A model generated the notes under the pieces. It was given only the letters and a program-made list of their open reading frames with translations. It did no database searches and was not told the origin of the DNA. This document shows, piece after piece, positions 29,874-38,458 of a DNA stretch of 39,310 bases. Position 1 is the first letter of the stretch. Each line of letters opens with the position of its first letter. This DNA is from an uncultured Oscillospiraceae bacterium. Its GTDB lineage: Bacteria; Bacillota; Clostridia; Oscillospirales; Oscillospiraceae. The stretch is from contig CABVDR010000021.1 of assembly GCA_902497145.1 (NCBI GenBank), positions 1 to 39,310 of the forward strand. The letters run 5' to 3'. A program made the position numbers and the translations under genes.

Positions 29874-31958
29874 ATGCTGGAATTGCTGTCGCCCGCCGGC
29901 TCCATGGAGTCGGTGACCGCTGCGGTCCAGAACGGCGCCAACGCCGTCTATCTGGGCTACGGCGACTTTAACGCCCGCCGCAACGCGAAGAACTTCACCC
30001 GGGAGGAAGTTGCGGCGGCGGTTTCTTATTGCCATACCCGGGGAACCAGGGTCCATCTCACCCTGAACACCCTGCTCACCGACCGGGAGCTCCCCGCCGC
30101 CGCCCAGGTGGCCGGGGAAATCAATGAAATGGGAGTGGACGCCGTCATCGTCCAGGACCTGGGCGTGGCCCGGATGCTCCACCAGGTGGCCCCCCAGCTT
30201 GCCCTCCATGCCTCCACTCAGATGACCGTTCACAGTCTGGACGGGGTGAAGGAGTGCGCCAAGCTGGGCTTTACCCGTGCCGTCCTCTCCCGGGAGCTGA
30301 GCCGGGACCAGATCCGCTACATCTGCCAGAACTCCCCCATTGAAATTGAGACCTTTGCCCACGGTGCTTTGTGCATGTGCTACTCCGGACAGTGCTACCT
30401 GTCCTCCATCATCGGCGGCCGCAGCGGCAACCGGGGTCTGTGCGCCCAGCCCTGCCGCCTCAAGTACGGCTGGGGCAACCGGGCCAACGAGTACCCCCTG
30501 TCCCTTAAGGACATGTCTCTGGCCGAGTACCTCCAGGAGCTGGAGGAGATGGGGGTGTGCTGCCTCAAAATCGAGGGGCGTATGAAGCGCCCGGAGTATG
30601 TGGCTATCGTCACGGGTATCTATGCCCGGGCCATCCGGGAGGGCCGCTCCCCTACCCCCGAGGAACTGGAGCAGCTGGAGGCTGTCTTTTCCCGCCAGGG
30701 CTTTACCCAGGGCTACTATCTGGACCGGAAGGGCAAGGACATGTTCGGCGTGCGCCAGGAGGGGGAGCCCCCCCGGGAGCTGTACGCCCAGGCCCGCACC
30801 ACCTACGAGAGCGGCGAGAACCGCAAGGAGCTCATCCGGATGTTTGCCATGATCCGCACCGGCGAGCCCGCCCAGGTGGCTGCCCAGGACCTGCTGGGCA
30901 ACGTGGCCCGGGTAGAGGGTCCGGTGCCCGAGGCGGCGGTGAACGTTCCCCTTACCGCCGAGAAGGTGGAGGGACAGCTCAAACGCACCGGCGGCACCCC
31001 TTACGAGTGTGAGAAGGTCACCGCCTATGTGGACGAGGGACTCAGCCTGCCCCTCTCCGCCCTTAACGCTCTGCGCCGCCAGGCCCTGGAGGAGCTCAGC
31101 CGCCTGCGGGGTCTGCCCCCCCAGCGGGAGAAGGGAGAGTTCCACCCCGGCGTGCGCTATGAGAACCCCAAGGGGGCTCCCCAGATGACTCTCTCGGTGC
31201 GCAGTGCCCAGCAGATTACCCCTGCTCTCCTTGCCCAGCAGCCCGCCCGCATCTATCTGCCCAGCGACGAGGGCGCGGCCTGCCCCGACGCCATCCGCGC
31301 CTGTCAGGAGACCGGGGTCGAGGTGGCCGTCCTGCTGCCCCGCATCTGCTGGGACCGGGAGAAGGACAAGCTGGAACAGGAGCTGAAGGTGTTCCAAGAC
31401 CTGGGCGTCACCCAGGCTTTGGCCGGCACCCTGGACGGGGTCCAGCGGGCACTGGATTTGGGCTTCACGGTGACCAGCGACTTTGGCATCGGCGTGTACA
31501 ACAGCCAGACCCTCAAGGAGCTCAAGCGCCTGGGGGTGTCGGCGGCCACCGCCTCCTTTGAATTAAAGCTGCCCCAGATCCGGGACCTGTCCAAGGCCAT
31601 CCCCCTGGAGGCCATTGTCTACGGGCGGCTGCCTCTCATGATCACCGAAAACTGCATCATCCGCAACCACACCGGACAGCATAGCTGCACCGGGGGCAAT
31701 CAGCTCACCGACCGCCGGGGGGAGAAGTTCCCCGTGGTCAAGGCCTGGGGCTGCCGGAATGAGATTTTAAACGGCAAGACCCTGTTTTTGGCCGACAAGG
31801 CCGCCGACTACCAGCGGCTGGGCCTGTGGGCGGTGCGGCTCATGTTCACCACTGAGACGCCGGAACAGTGCGTCCAGGTGCTGGAGCGCTACCGGGGCCA
31901 GGGCCGCTACAAGCCCTCCGACTTCACCCGCGGCCTCTACTACCGCGACGTGGAGTAG
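29874..31958 (+). CDS. U32 family peptidase / RlhA-like protein with DUF3656
   Basis: 694 residues. Residues 1-300 form the U32 TIM-barrel domain (ELLSPAGSMESVTAAVQNGANAVYLGYGDFNAR, HASTQMTVHS, IEIETFAHGALCMCYSGQCYLSS, GNRGLCAQPCRLKYG), with the cysteine cluster that binds an iron-sulfur cluster in characterised relatives. DUF3656 and further domains follow. U32 proteins were named collagenase-like, but relatives such as RlhA and TrhP hydroxylate 23S rRNA or tRNA using prephenate, so RNA modification is more likely than proteolysis. GAAGAGGG precedes the ATG at 29874. Its stop codon abuts the dispersed repeat. Confidence 0.92.
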   Translation: MLELLSPAGSMESVTAAVQNGANAVYLGYGDFNARRNAKNFTREEVAAAVSYCHTRGTRVHLTLNTLLTDRELPAAAQVAGEINEMGVDAVIVQDLGVARMLHQVAPQLALHASTQMTVHSLDGVKECAKLGFTRAVLSRELSRDQIRYICQNSPIEIETFAHGALCMCYSGQCYLSSIIGGRSGNRGLCAQPCRLKYGWGNRANEYPLSLKDMSLAEYLQELEEMGVCCLKIEGRMKRPEYVAIVTGIYARAIREGRSPTPEELEQLEAVFSRQGFTQGYYLDRKGKDMFGVRQEGEPPRELYAQARTTYESGENRKELIRMFAMIRTGEPAQVAAQDLLGNVARVEGPVPEAAVNVPLTAEKVEGQLKRTGGTPYECEKVTAYVDEGLSLPLSALNALRRQALEELSRLRGLPPQREKGEFHPGVRYENPKGAPQMTLSVRSAQQITPALLAQQPARIYLPSDEGAACPDAIRACQETGVEVAVLLPRICWDREKDKLEQELKVFQDLGVTQALAGTLDGVQRALDLGFTVTSDFGIGVYNSQTLKELKRLGVSAATASFELKLPQIRDLSKAIPLEAIVYGRLPLMITENCIIRNHTGQHSCTGGNQLTDRRGEKFPVVKAWGCRNEILNGKTLFLADKAADYQRLGLWAVRLMFTTETPEQCVQVLERYRGQGRYKPSDFTRGLYYRDVE

Positions 31959-32014
31959 TTACTTTTTTCGTGAAAAAAGTAACCAAAAAAGCTTAGCGGA
32001 AAACTTCGTTTTCC
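31958..32014 (+). repeat. Two-hairpin dispersed repeat, copy B
   Basis: A 26-nt hairpin (11-bp stem GTTACTTTTTT, 4-nt loop; 31958-31983), a 14-nt linker starting CAAAAAAGCTT, then a 17-nt hairpin with stem GGAAAAC and TTC loop (31998-32014). This is the same layout and orientation, relative to the gene ending there, as copy A at 5857-5915. The rest of the 168-bp gap to dut (32015-32126) holds no further gene. Confidence 0.8.
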
Positions 32015-32126
32015 TTCTACGCTCTTTTTGATAGGGACCTTTTGTGCTGCAAGGCTTCCCTTCTAACCGACCTTTTATCGCTATTTTTGTAATTTCAGTT
32101 GAATATATAACTATGAGGAGTACCCT

Positions 32127-32576
32127 ATGAACCTGAAAGTGAAAGCCCTCTCCCCCAAGATCGGCAAGGAGATCCCCGCCCCCTTCTACGCCAGCGCCGG
32201 CGCTGCCGCCATGGACCTGCACGCCTGCGTGGACGAGCCCGTCACCATCCCAGCCGGCGGCCGGGCCGTCATTCCCACCGGCATCGCCATCGCCCTCCCC
32301 TCGGCCCAGTATGTGGCCCTGGTCTTTGCCCGCAGCGGCCTGGGCATCAAGCACGGCGTGGCCCCCGCCAACTGCGTAGGCGTCATTGATAGTGATTACA
32401 GGGGCGAAATCATGGTGGGGCTTCAAAACTCCGGGGAATCGGATTATACCATCCAGCCCGCCGACCGCATCGCCCAGCTGATGATCACCCCCGTGGTTCA
32501 GGCCCAGGTGGAACTGGTGGATGAGCTGGACGACACCGACCGGGGCACCGGCGGCTTCGGCTCCACCGGCCGGTAA
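32127..32576 (+). CDS. dut: dUTP diphosphatase
   Basis: Hydrolyses dUTP to dUMP, keeping uracil out of DNA and supplying dTMP synthesis. 149 residues, trimeric type, with the five motifs: GAAAMDLHA (I), ARSGLGIKHG (II), NCVGVIDSDYRGEI with the catalytic Asp (III), RIAQLMI (IV) and the mobile C-terminal RGTGGFGSTG (V). TGAGGAG precedes the ATG by about 8 nt. Followed after 15 bp by maf, another nucleotide-sanitising enzyme. Confidence 0.97.
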   Translation: MNLKVKALSPKIGKEIPAPFYASAGAAAMDLHACVDEPVTIPAGGRAVIPTGIAIALPSAQYVALVFARSGLGIKHGVAPANCVGVIDSDYRGEIMVGLQNSGESDYTIQPADRIAQLMITPVVQAQVELVDELDDTDRGTGGFGSTGR

Positions 32577-32591
32577 GAAAGAGGCGCAGCC

Positions 32592-33185
32592 ATGGCCATC
32601 ATTCTCGCCTCCCAGTCTCCCCGGCGGCGGCAGCTGCTGGAGCAGATGGGCTTCACCGATTTTATCGTCCGTCCCGCCCAGGGGGAGGAGATCGCCGACC
32701 CCAACCTGGATCCTGGCGCACTGGTGGAGGCCCTCTCCCGCCAGAAGGCGCTGGAGGTGTCCGCCGGGGCAGGATCGGAGGATCTGATTATTGCCGCCGA
32801 CACGGTGGTGGCGGTGGACGGCCGGGTGCTGGGCAAGCCCCATAGCACCCAGCAGGCCCACGAGATGCTCGCCGCCCTCTCCGGCCGGGAGCACACGGTG
32901 TACACCGGAGTGACGGTGTGCCGGGGGGAGCAGGTCCTCACTCAGCACGAGGCCACCGCGGTGCGTTTCCGCCCCCTCACCGCCCAGGAGATCGACGCCT
33001 ACATCGCCACCGGCGAGCCCATGGACAAGGCTGGCTCCTACGGCATTCAGGGCCGGGGCGCCCTGCTGGTGGAAGGTATTTCCGGGGACTATTTTAATGT
33101 GGTGGGCCTGCCGGTGTGCCGGTTGGGCCGTATGCTGACCCAGTTCGGGGTGGACGCCCTGACGGGACAAAACGAAAAGGAGTAG
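32592..33185 (+). CDS. maf: Maf family nucleotide pyrophosphatase (dTTP/UTP type)
   Basis: Hydrolyses non-canonical or excess nucleoside triphosphates; also linked to septum control in Bacillus. 197 residues: ILASQSPRRRQLLEQMG (N-terminal signature), ADTVVAVDGRVLGKP, YTGVTV, and EPMDKAGSYGIQGRGALLVEGISGDYFNVVGLPV, which fits the dTTP/UTP branch. It sits directly before mreC (5 bp), the usual position in Firmicute shape clusters. Confidence 0.97.
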   Translation: MAIILASQSPRRRQLLEQMGFTDFIVRPAQGEEIADPNLDPGALVEALSRQKALEVSAGAGSEDLIIAADTVVAVDGRVLGKPHSTQQAHEMLAALSGREHTVYTGVTVCRGEQVLTQHEATAVRFRPLTAQEIDAYIATGEPMDKAGSYGIQGRGALLVEGISGDYFNVVGLPVCRLGRMLTQFGVDALTGQNEKE

Positions 33186-33190
33186 ACGTC

Positions 33191-34033
33191 GTGAAGGATT
33201 TTCTTCGCCACAACGGGGCTTGGCTGCTGGTCATTGCCCTGCTGCTAAGCATCCTCATCGGCCTGACCTCCGCATTTATGGGGGGCAACGCCGACCCTCT
33301 TTCCAATTTGGTCAATACCGTCACCTCCCCTGTCCGCAGCGGCATTGCCGCCGTGGCCAACTGGGCGGAGGGCGTCTCCTCCTATGTGTTCCACTACGGA
33401 GAGATCCAGGAACAGATCCAGCAGCTGGAGCAGGAGAATGCCGACCTGCGCAAGCAGATTCGGGACGACGAGGCCGCTGCCCAGGAAAATAAGCAGCTCC
33501 GGGAGCTGCTGAACCTCCAGGCCAAGCGGGAGGACTTTGTCTTTGAGTCAGCCAAGGTGACCGCCCGCTCCACCTCCAACTGGCAGTCCACCCTCACCCT
33601 CAGCAAGGGCAGCAACGCCGGTGTGGAGCAGGGAGACTGCGTCATCACCGAGACCGGCCTGCTGGTGGGTGTGGTCAACAAGGTGGGCACCAACTACTCC
33701 ATCGTCAACACCCTCATTGACACCGGCACTGAGATGGGCGGCATCATCACCCGCACCAACTCCTCCGGCGTGCTGGAGGGCGACCTGGCCCTTATGCAGC
33801 AGGGACAGCTCCGCCTGAGCTATCTGCCTGACGAGGCCCAGCTGGTGGCTGGCGACGAGGTACTCACCTCCGGCAACGGGGACGTATACCCCGCCGGCCT
33901 GGTCGTGGGCCAGGTGGACAGCGTGTTCACCGACGCCTCTGGCCTCACTCGCTACGCCATCATCACCCCCGAAGTGCAGCTGGACCAGCTGGTGGAGGTC
34001 TTTATCATCAAGGATTTTGACATTGTGGAGTGA
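33191..34033 (+). CDS. mreC: Rod shape-determining protein MreC
   Basis: Scaffold of the elongasome, single-pass and mostly extracytosolic. 280 residues: membrane helix at about 12-33 (WLLVIALLLSILIGLTSAFMG), coiled coil at about 70-115 (EIQEQIQQLEQENADLRKQIRDDEAAAQENKQLRELL), then the double beta-barrel (TSNWQSTLTLSKGSNAGV, VGVVNKVGTNYSIVNTLID, VFIIKDFD). GTG start at 33191, with AAGGAG 8 nt upstream. Followed by mreD and mrdA. Confidence 0.95.
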   Translation: MKDFLRHNGAWLLVIALLLSILIGLTSAFMGGNADPLSNLVNTVTSPVRSGIAAVANWAEGVSSYVFHYGEIQEQIQQLEQENADLRKQIRDDEAAAQENKQLRELLNLQAKREDFVFESAKVTARSTSNWQSTLTLSKGSNAGVEQGDCVITETGLLVGVVNKVGTNYSIVNTLIDTGTEMGGIITRTNSSGVLEGDLALMQQGQLRLSYLPDEAQLVAGDEVLTSGNGDVYPAGLVVGQVDSVFTDASGLTRYAIITPEVQLDQLVEVFIIKDFDIVE

Positions 34034-34069
34034 CGCAAGCCCCGCACTGTTGGAAAGGAGGTCCCCCCT

Positions 34070-34582
34070 GTGACCCGTCGGGACCAGATACACAAATGGT
34101 TTTTCTACGCCCTGGCCCTGTTGCCGGTGTGGCTGGTGGATGAATATGTTTTGAACCGCATCCCCCTGTTCGGCGTCATCCCCATGCTGCTGCCTCTGGC
34201 GGTGGTCGCGGTGGCGGTACTGGAGGGCTCTGTGCCCGGGACTGGCTTTGGCATGGCGGTGGGACTGCTGTGGGAGCTGGCCTACCCCGGCGGCTCCGGC
34301 ATTCTGGTTTTCGGCATGGCCCTGGCTGGAATGCTCACCGGTTCCATCGCTCAGTATGCCCTGAGCCAGTCCTTTATCAGCTGTCTTCTCTGCTCCGCCG
34401 GCGTGCTGGCTATGATTGACGGCGCCCGTATCCTCCGGGCCCTCTTTATTCAGATGGACACGCTGGACGTTCTGCTCCAGGTGGCCGTGCCGGAGATTCT
34501 CATTTCTCTGTGCTTTACCCCCTTTATCTATTTGCTGTTTCGCATGGTGTTCCGCCGGGTCGGCGGCACCAAACTGGCTTAA
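34070..34582 (+). CDS. mreD: Rod shape-determining protein MreD
   Basis: Membrane partner of MreC. 170 residues with five or six hydrophobic helices (WFFYALALLPVWLVDEYVL, FGVIPMLLPLAVVAVAVL, GFGMAVGLLWELAYPG, and so on). The sequence is weakly conserved, but size, topology and position between mreC and the transpeptidase identify it. GTG start at 34070 behind AAAGGAGGT. Confidence 0.88.
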   Translation: MTRRDQIHKWFFYALALLPVWLVDEYVLNRIPLFGVIPMLLPLAVVAVAVLEGSVPGTGFGMAVGLLWELAYPGGSGILVFGMALAGMLTGSIAQYALSQSFISCLLCSAGVLAMIDGARILRALFIQMDTLDVLLQVAVPEILISLCFTPFIYLLFRMVFRRVGGTKLA

Positions 34583-34606
34583 ACCCTCTTTGGAGAGGAG
34601 GTTTCC

Positions 34607-36892
34607 ATGAATCACAAGCAATTTTCCCGCCGGGTATTGGGCGTGGTGGTGATCCTGGCCATCCTGCTCACCTTCCTGTGCTCCAACCTCTACACCATCC
34701 AATACACCAACGGCGCAGACTACGCCGAGCAATCTGTGGCCAAGGTATCGGAGACCGAGACGGTCTCCGCCAGCCGGGGCAACATCCTGGACCGCAACGG
34801 CAAAGTGCTGGTGTCCAACCAGGTCAGCTACAACGTCACCCTGGACCTGAACCTGCTGGGAACAGGACAGGAGCGGTGCGAGACCATTCTTGCCCTCACC
34901 CAGACTGCCACAGAGCAGGGAGTCACCTGGACCGACACCTTGCCCATTACCACCCAGCCCCCCTTTGAGTACACCACGGAAGATCCCTTCTATACCACCT
35001 CCACCAATGAGGAGGGGGAAACGGTGTACAACCTCACCTCTCTGGGCAAGCTGGCGGTCAATCAGAAGTGGATCAAAGATCCCAGCGAGCAGGCCACCTC
35101 GGACAGCAGCGCCGAGAAAAAGCCTGGCCTTCTGGACAAGATCAAATCCTTCCTCGGTATGGGCGGCAATACGGAAACGACGGAAACCCAAACCGAACCC
35201 GAGGCCCTGCCCACGGCGGAGGAGCTGCTGGGTAAGATGTGCAAGAGCTTTGACATCGCCGGCAACGGCACGGTAGACGAGAGCAAAGCCAAGGAGAGCG
35301 GGGAGACCGTCCCCACTCTGAACATCGGGGACATGGACCCCACGGACGCCCGCACCATTGCCGGCATTCTCTACGAGCTCTACTACCGCGCCCGCATCAA
35401 CAGCTGGCCCCCCTACACCTTTGCCACCGATGTGAGCATTGACTTCATCACTCGGGTCAAGGAGCTGAGCCTGTCCGGCGTGGAGATCGAGACCACCAGC
35501 GTGCGCAAGTACAACACGGAATACGCCGCCCACCTGCTGGGCTATACCGGTTCCATCACCAGCGACACCTGGCCCACGTACAAGGAAAAGGGCGGGTATA
35601 CCATGAACGACTATGTGGGCATCACGGGGGCGGAATCCGCCTTTGAGTCCTATTTGAAGGGCACGTCCGGTACCCGGGCCATTGAGCGAAACGAGAACGG
35701 CAAAATTATCTCCTCCCAGTGGCTCACCGACACCGAGACCGGGGAGAGTATGGCCCCTCAGCCGGGACAGAATGTATTCCTCACCATTGACATTGACCTG
35801 CAGCAGCAGGTAGAGGACATTCTGGCCAGCGGTGTGGCCGGCCTGCAGAGCAAGGAGACGGAGGGCGCGGCCTGCGTGGTGCTGGATGTAAACTCCGGCG
35901 ATGTGCTGGCCTCGGCCTCTTACCCCACCTATTCGCTGGAGACCTTCCGGCAGGATTACAAAACCCTGGAGAAAGATCCTCTCAATCCCCTGCTGAACCG
36001 GGCCCTCCAGGGCCTGTATCCCCCTGGCTCCACCTTCAAGATGATCACTGCCATCGGTGCCCTGGAGGCCGGCATTGTAGAACCTGACACCCAGATCGAC
36101 GATAAGGGTGTCTATACCTACTACTCCAGTCCCCAGCCCAAGTGTTGGATCTACAACCAGGGGGGCGGCACCCACGGCCTGCAAAATGTAAGCGACGCCA
36201 TTAAAAACTCCTGTAACTACTACTTCTATGAAGTAGGCCGTCTGCTGGGCATCGAGCGTCTGGACCAGTACGCCGCCATGTTCGGTCTGGGACAAAAGAC
36301 CGGCATCGAGCTGGAGGAAAAAGCAGGCGTGGTGGCCAGCCCGGAGTTTACCGAGTCCCTGGGCGGCACCTGGTACGAGGGCAACATTCTCTCCGTGGCC
36401 ATCGGCCAGGAGAGCACCCAAGTCACCCCCATCCAGCTGGCAAACTACATTGCCACCCTGGTCAACGGGGGCACTCGCTACTCCACCCACCTGCTCAAGA
36501 CGGTGAAATCCAACGACTTCTCGGAAGTCACCTACAACTATGAGCCCAAGGTGCTCAGTGAAATTGAAATCCAGGACGAGAACCTGGAGGCGGTCAAGCT
36601 GGGTATGCTAAAGCTGACCACCGAGGGCTCCGTGTCCTCCGCCTTTAAGGACGTCCCCGTCTCGGTGGGCGCCAAGACCGGCTCCGCCCAGGTCAGCGCC
36701 CAGACCAATTCCAACGCTGTTTTCGTGTGCTTTGCCCCCTACGACGATCCTCAGATCGCCGTGGCCATCGCAGTAGAGCACGGCGGCAGCGGCTCCGAGC
36801 TGGGCAAGATTGCCGCCCAGATCGTCACCGCCTACTTCTCCGTCCAGGGGGAGCAGGGCGAGATCACCCAGGAGAACACCCTGGTTTCCTGA
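34607..36892 (+). CDS. mrdA: Penicillin-binding protein 2 (class B transpeptidase)
   Basis: Cross-links peptidoglycan during side-wall elongation with RodA and MreCD. 761 residues: membrane helix 10-30, pedestal domain (SASRGNILDRNGKVLVSN), transpeptidase domain with SxxK Ser475-Lys478 (YPPGSTFKM), SxN Ser535-Asn537 (NSCNYYF) and KTG 690-692 (AKTGSAQ). About residues 105-240 hold a Thr/Glu-rich, low-complexity stretch (KKPGLLDKIKSFLGMGGN, TETTETQTEPE) making the pedestal longer than in model rods. No PASTA domain, which argues against a sporulation SpoVD type. The ATG at 34607 follows GAGAGGAGG. Confidence 0.94.
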   Translation: MNHKQFSRRVLGVVVILAILLTFLCSNLYTIQYTNGADYAEQSVAKVSETETVSASRGNILDRNGKVLVSNQVSYNVTLDLNLLGTGQERCETILALTQTATEQGVTWTDTLPITTQPPFEYTTEDPFYTTSTNEEGETVYNLTSLGKLAVNQKWIKDPSEQATSDSSAEKKPGLLDKIKSFLGMGGNTETTETQTEPEALPTAEELLGKMCKSFDIAGNGTVDESKAKESGETVPTLNIGDMDPTDARTIAGILYELYYRARINSWPPYTFATDVSIDFITRVKELSLSGVEIETTSVRKYNTEYAAHLLGYTGSITSDTWPTYKEKGGYTMNDYVGITGAESAFESYLKGTSGTRAIERNENGKIISSQWLTDTETGESMAPQPGQNVFLTIDIDLQQQVEDILASGVAGLQSKETEGAACVVLDVNSGDVLASASYPTYSLETFRQDYKTLEKDPLNPLLNRALQGLYPPGSTFKMITAIGALEAGIVEPDTQIDDKGVYTYYSSPQPKCWIYNQGGGTHGLQNVSDAIKNSCNYYFYEVGRLLGIERLDQYAAMFGLGQKTGIELEEKAGVVASPEFTESLGGTWYEGNILSVAIGQESTQVTPIQLANYIATLVNGGTRYSTHLLKTVKSNDFSEVTYNYEPKVLSEIEIQDENLEAVKLGMLKLTTEGSVSSAFKDVPVSVGAKTGSAQVSAQTNSNAVFVCFAPYDDPQIAVAIAVEHGGSGSELGKIAAQIVTAYFSVQGEQGEITQENTLVS

Positions 36893-36907
36893 GTTTTCCC
36901 CGTTCAC

Positions 36908-36924
36908 AACCGCCCGGCGGTTTT
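36908..36924 (+). terminator. Small terminator-like hairpin after mrdA
   Basis: AACCGC (36908-36913), CCG loop, GCGGTT (36917-36922) running into TTTT. It is 16 nt past the mrdA stop; the stem is short. Confidence 0.5.
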
Positions 36925-36980
36925 GAAATATGATGTGTTTGCCCCTCCCTGTATGCGGGGCAGAAAGGAGACACAAGAAA

Positions 36981-37790
36981 ATGTCTGAATGTACGCACGA
37001 CTGTTCTTCCTGCAGCGCCGACTGCGGCTCCCGGGACCTGCGGGCCCCTGCCAACTCCCGCTCCAGCATTAAGCGGGTGATCGCGGTCGTCAGCGGCAAG
37101 GGCGGCGTCGGAAAGAGCACCGTCACCGCCTCCCTGGCCGTGGCCATGGCCCAGCGGGGCCACAAGGTGGCCATTCTGGACGCCGACATCACCGGCCCCT
37201 CCATCCCCACCGCCTTCGGGATCCATGAGCGGGCCACCGGCGACGACACCGCTCTCTTCCCTGCCGTCACCCCCGGCGGCATCAAGGTCATGTCCCTGAA
37301 CCTGCTCACCGCCAACGAGACCGACCCCGTCATCTGGCGCGGTCCTGTCATCGCCGGCGTGGTCACCCAGTTCTGGAGCGACGTGGTCTGGGGCGACGTG
37401 GACTATATGTTCGTGGACATGCCTCCGGGAACCGGCGACGTGCCCCTGACTGTGTTCCAGTCCCTGCCCGTGGACGGGGTGATCGTGGTCACCTCTCCCC
37501 AGGACCTGGTGTCCATGATCGTCACCAAGGCGGTACACATGGCCCAGATGATGTCCATTCCTCTGCTGGGTCTCATCGAGAATTACAGCTACTTCCAGTG
37601 CCCCGACTGCGGCGCCAAGCACACCATCTTCGGCGAGAGCAACCTGGAGCAGGAGGCCTCCAAGCTGGGCCTGCCCCTGCTGGCTAAGCTGCCCATCGAC
37701 CCCAAGGTGGCCGCTGCCTTTGACGCAGGCAAGATCGAGTCCCTGGAGACCAACTACCTGGCCGACGTTGCCAAGCAGCTGGACGTGTAA
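36981..37790 (+). CDS. Mrp/NBP35 family iron-sulfur carrier ATPase
   Basis: P-loop ATPase that carries and delivers iron-sulfur clusters (ApbC/Mrp/NBP35). 269 residues: an N-terminal four-cysteine cluster (C4, C8, C11, C15), deviant Walker A SGKGGVGKST (about 38-47), DADITGPSIP, FVDMPPGTGDVPLTVFQ (Walker B), and the CxxC pair FQCPDCGAKHTIFG that binds the bridging cluster at the dimer interface. AAAGGAG lies about 10 nt before the ATG at 36981. The reading frame extends upstream to 36930 but without a ribosome site. Confidence 0.94.
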   Translation: MSECTHDCSSCSADCGSRDLRAPANSRSSIKRVIAVVSGKGGVGKSTVTASLAVAMAQRGHKVAILDADITGPSIPTAFGIHERATGDDTALFPAVTPGGIKVMSLNLLTANETDPVIWRGPVIAGVVTQFWSDVVWGDVDYMFVDMPPGTGDVPLTVFQSLPVDGVIVVTSPQDLVSMIVTKAVHMAQMMSIPLLGLIENYSYFQCPDCGAKHTIFGESNLEQEASKLGLPLLAKLPIDPKVAAAFDAGKIESLETNYLADVAKQLDV

Positions 37791-37826
37791 AACAAAGCGC
37801 CGGACGCAGGCTCTTGCGTCCGGCGC
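37790..37826 (-). terminator. Second terminator, facing left, after the DUF6465 gene
   Basis: A perfect 12-bp stem (37797-37808 with 37815-37826), 6-nt loop, and TTTGTTTT on the minus strand, reaching the mrp stop codon. It backs up the bidirectional terminator beside it. Confidence 0.75.
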
Positions 37827-37828
37827 AT

Positions 37829-37864
37829 AAAAAAACACCGTGGATCACTCCACGGTGTTTTTTT
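37829..37864. terminator. Bidirectional terminator between mrp and DUF6465
   Basis: A perfect 16-bp palindrome with TCAC loop (37829-37844 with 37849-37864), with seven A on the left end and seven T on the right, so it ends transcripts from both sides (mrp from the left, DUF6465 from the right). Confidence 0.93.
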
Positions 37865-37876
37865 ATGGACACTTGC

Positions 37877-38212
37877 TTAGAACTCCACCATGCCGGTGAT
37901 GCTGCCGTTGACCACATAGTAGACAGCGGCCTCCTCAGGCTTGGCATACAGATCCAGGGTCTTGATCTCGCCCTGCACCTGGGCCTTGACAGCCTCCACC
38001 ATGGCCTGCTGGGTCATCTCCTTGCCCATGTACTGTACGGTCAGGGTGACAACGGGAGCAGCGGGGGCAGCAGCCTTCTTGGCGGCGGGAGCCTTGCGGG
38101 CAGCAGGCTTCTTGGCGGGAGCCTTCTCAGCCTTGGGGGCCTCAGCCTTCACGGCCTCGGTCTTGGGGGCGGTCTCCGCCTTGGCGGCCTTCGCCTTATT
38201 GAGAATCGCCAT
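37877..38212 (-). CDS. DUF6465 family protein with Ala/Lys/Pro-rich tail
   Basis: 111 residues. Residues 1-52 are almost only Ala, Lys, Pro and Glu (KKPAARKAPAAKKAAAPAAP), like histone H1-type tails. Residues 53-111 form a small domain (VVTLTVQYMGKEMTQQAMVEAV, IKTLDLYAKPEEAAVYYVVNG, GMVEF) typical of the clostridial DUF6465 family. The function is unknown. The basic tail suggests binding to nucleic acid or another polyanion. The ATG at 38212 follows AAGGAGTGTAAGAAAA. It is a single-gene unit with two terminators. A possible -10 TAAAAT lies at about 38268-38273. Confidence 0.85.
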   Translation of the reverse strand: MAILNKAKAAKAETAPKTEAVKAEAPKAEKAPAKKPAARKAPAAKKAAAPAAPVVTLTVQYMGKEMTQQAMVEAVKAQVQGEIKTLDLYAKPEEAAVYYVVNGSITGMVEF

Positions 38213-38389
38213 TTTTCTTACACTCCTTACTCAGACGACCGGGGCCGTCTCAGATTACTCTTCTTATTTTATCAGGATTTGGAAGGAACGAAAGAGCAAA
38301 AACGACGATTCTTATCTATAAAATCAACATTTCTTGCTGCTACTTGTACATTATTTTGAGATTTTATCACCTTTTGCACCCTTTTGCAG

Positions 38390-38425
38390 AAAAACCCGGC
38401 CCCTCCCAAAATGGGAGAGGCCGGG
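38390..38425 (-). terminator. Intrinsic terminator after gdhA
   Basis: GC stem (about 38395-38407 with 38412-38425, CCCGGCC/GGCCGGG outer part), A/T loop, then TTTTT on the minus strand, 34 nt past the gdhA stop. Confidence 0.9.
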
Positions 38426-38458
38426 CACGAGCGGATAATTGCTATGTAGGGATCCGGA

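Noticed and set aside
29868..31397. A 509-codon open frame opposite the U32 gene
   Set aside because: Antisense shadow with the same low-information composition; the plus-strand U32 protein has clear motifs throughout.
33548..36490. A 980-codon open frame on the minus strand opposite mreC-mreD-mrdA
   Set aside because: It is the antisense shadow of three well-recognised genes in a GC-rich region with biased third positions. Its translation is Gly/Val/His/Leu-rich and resembles no family.
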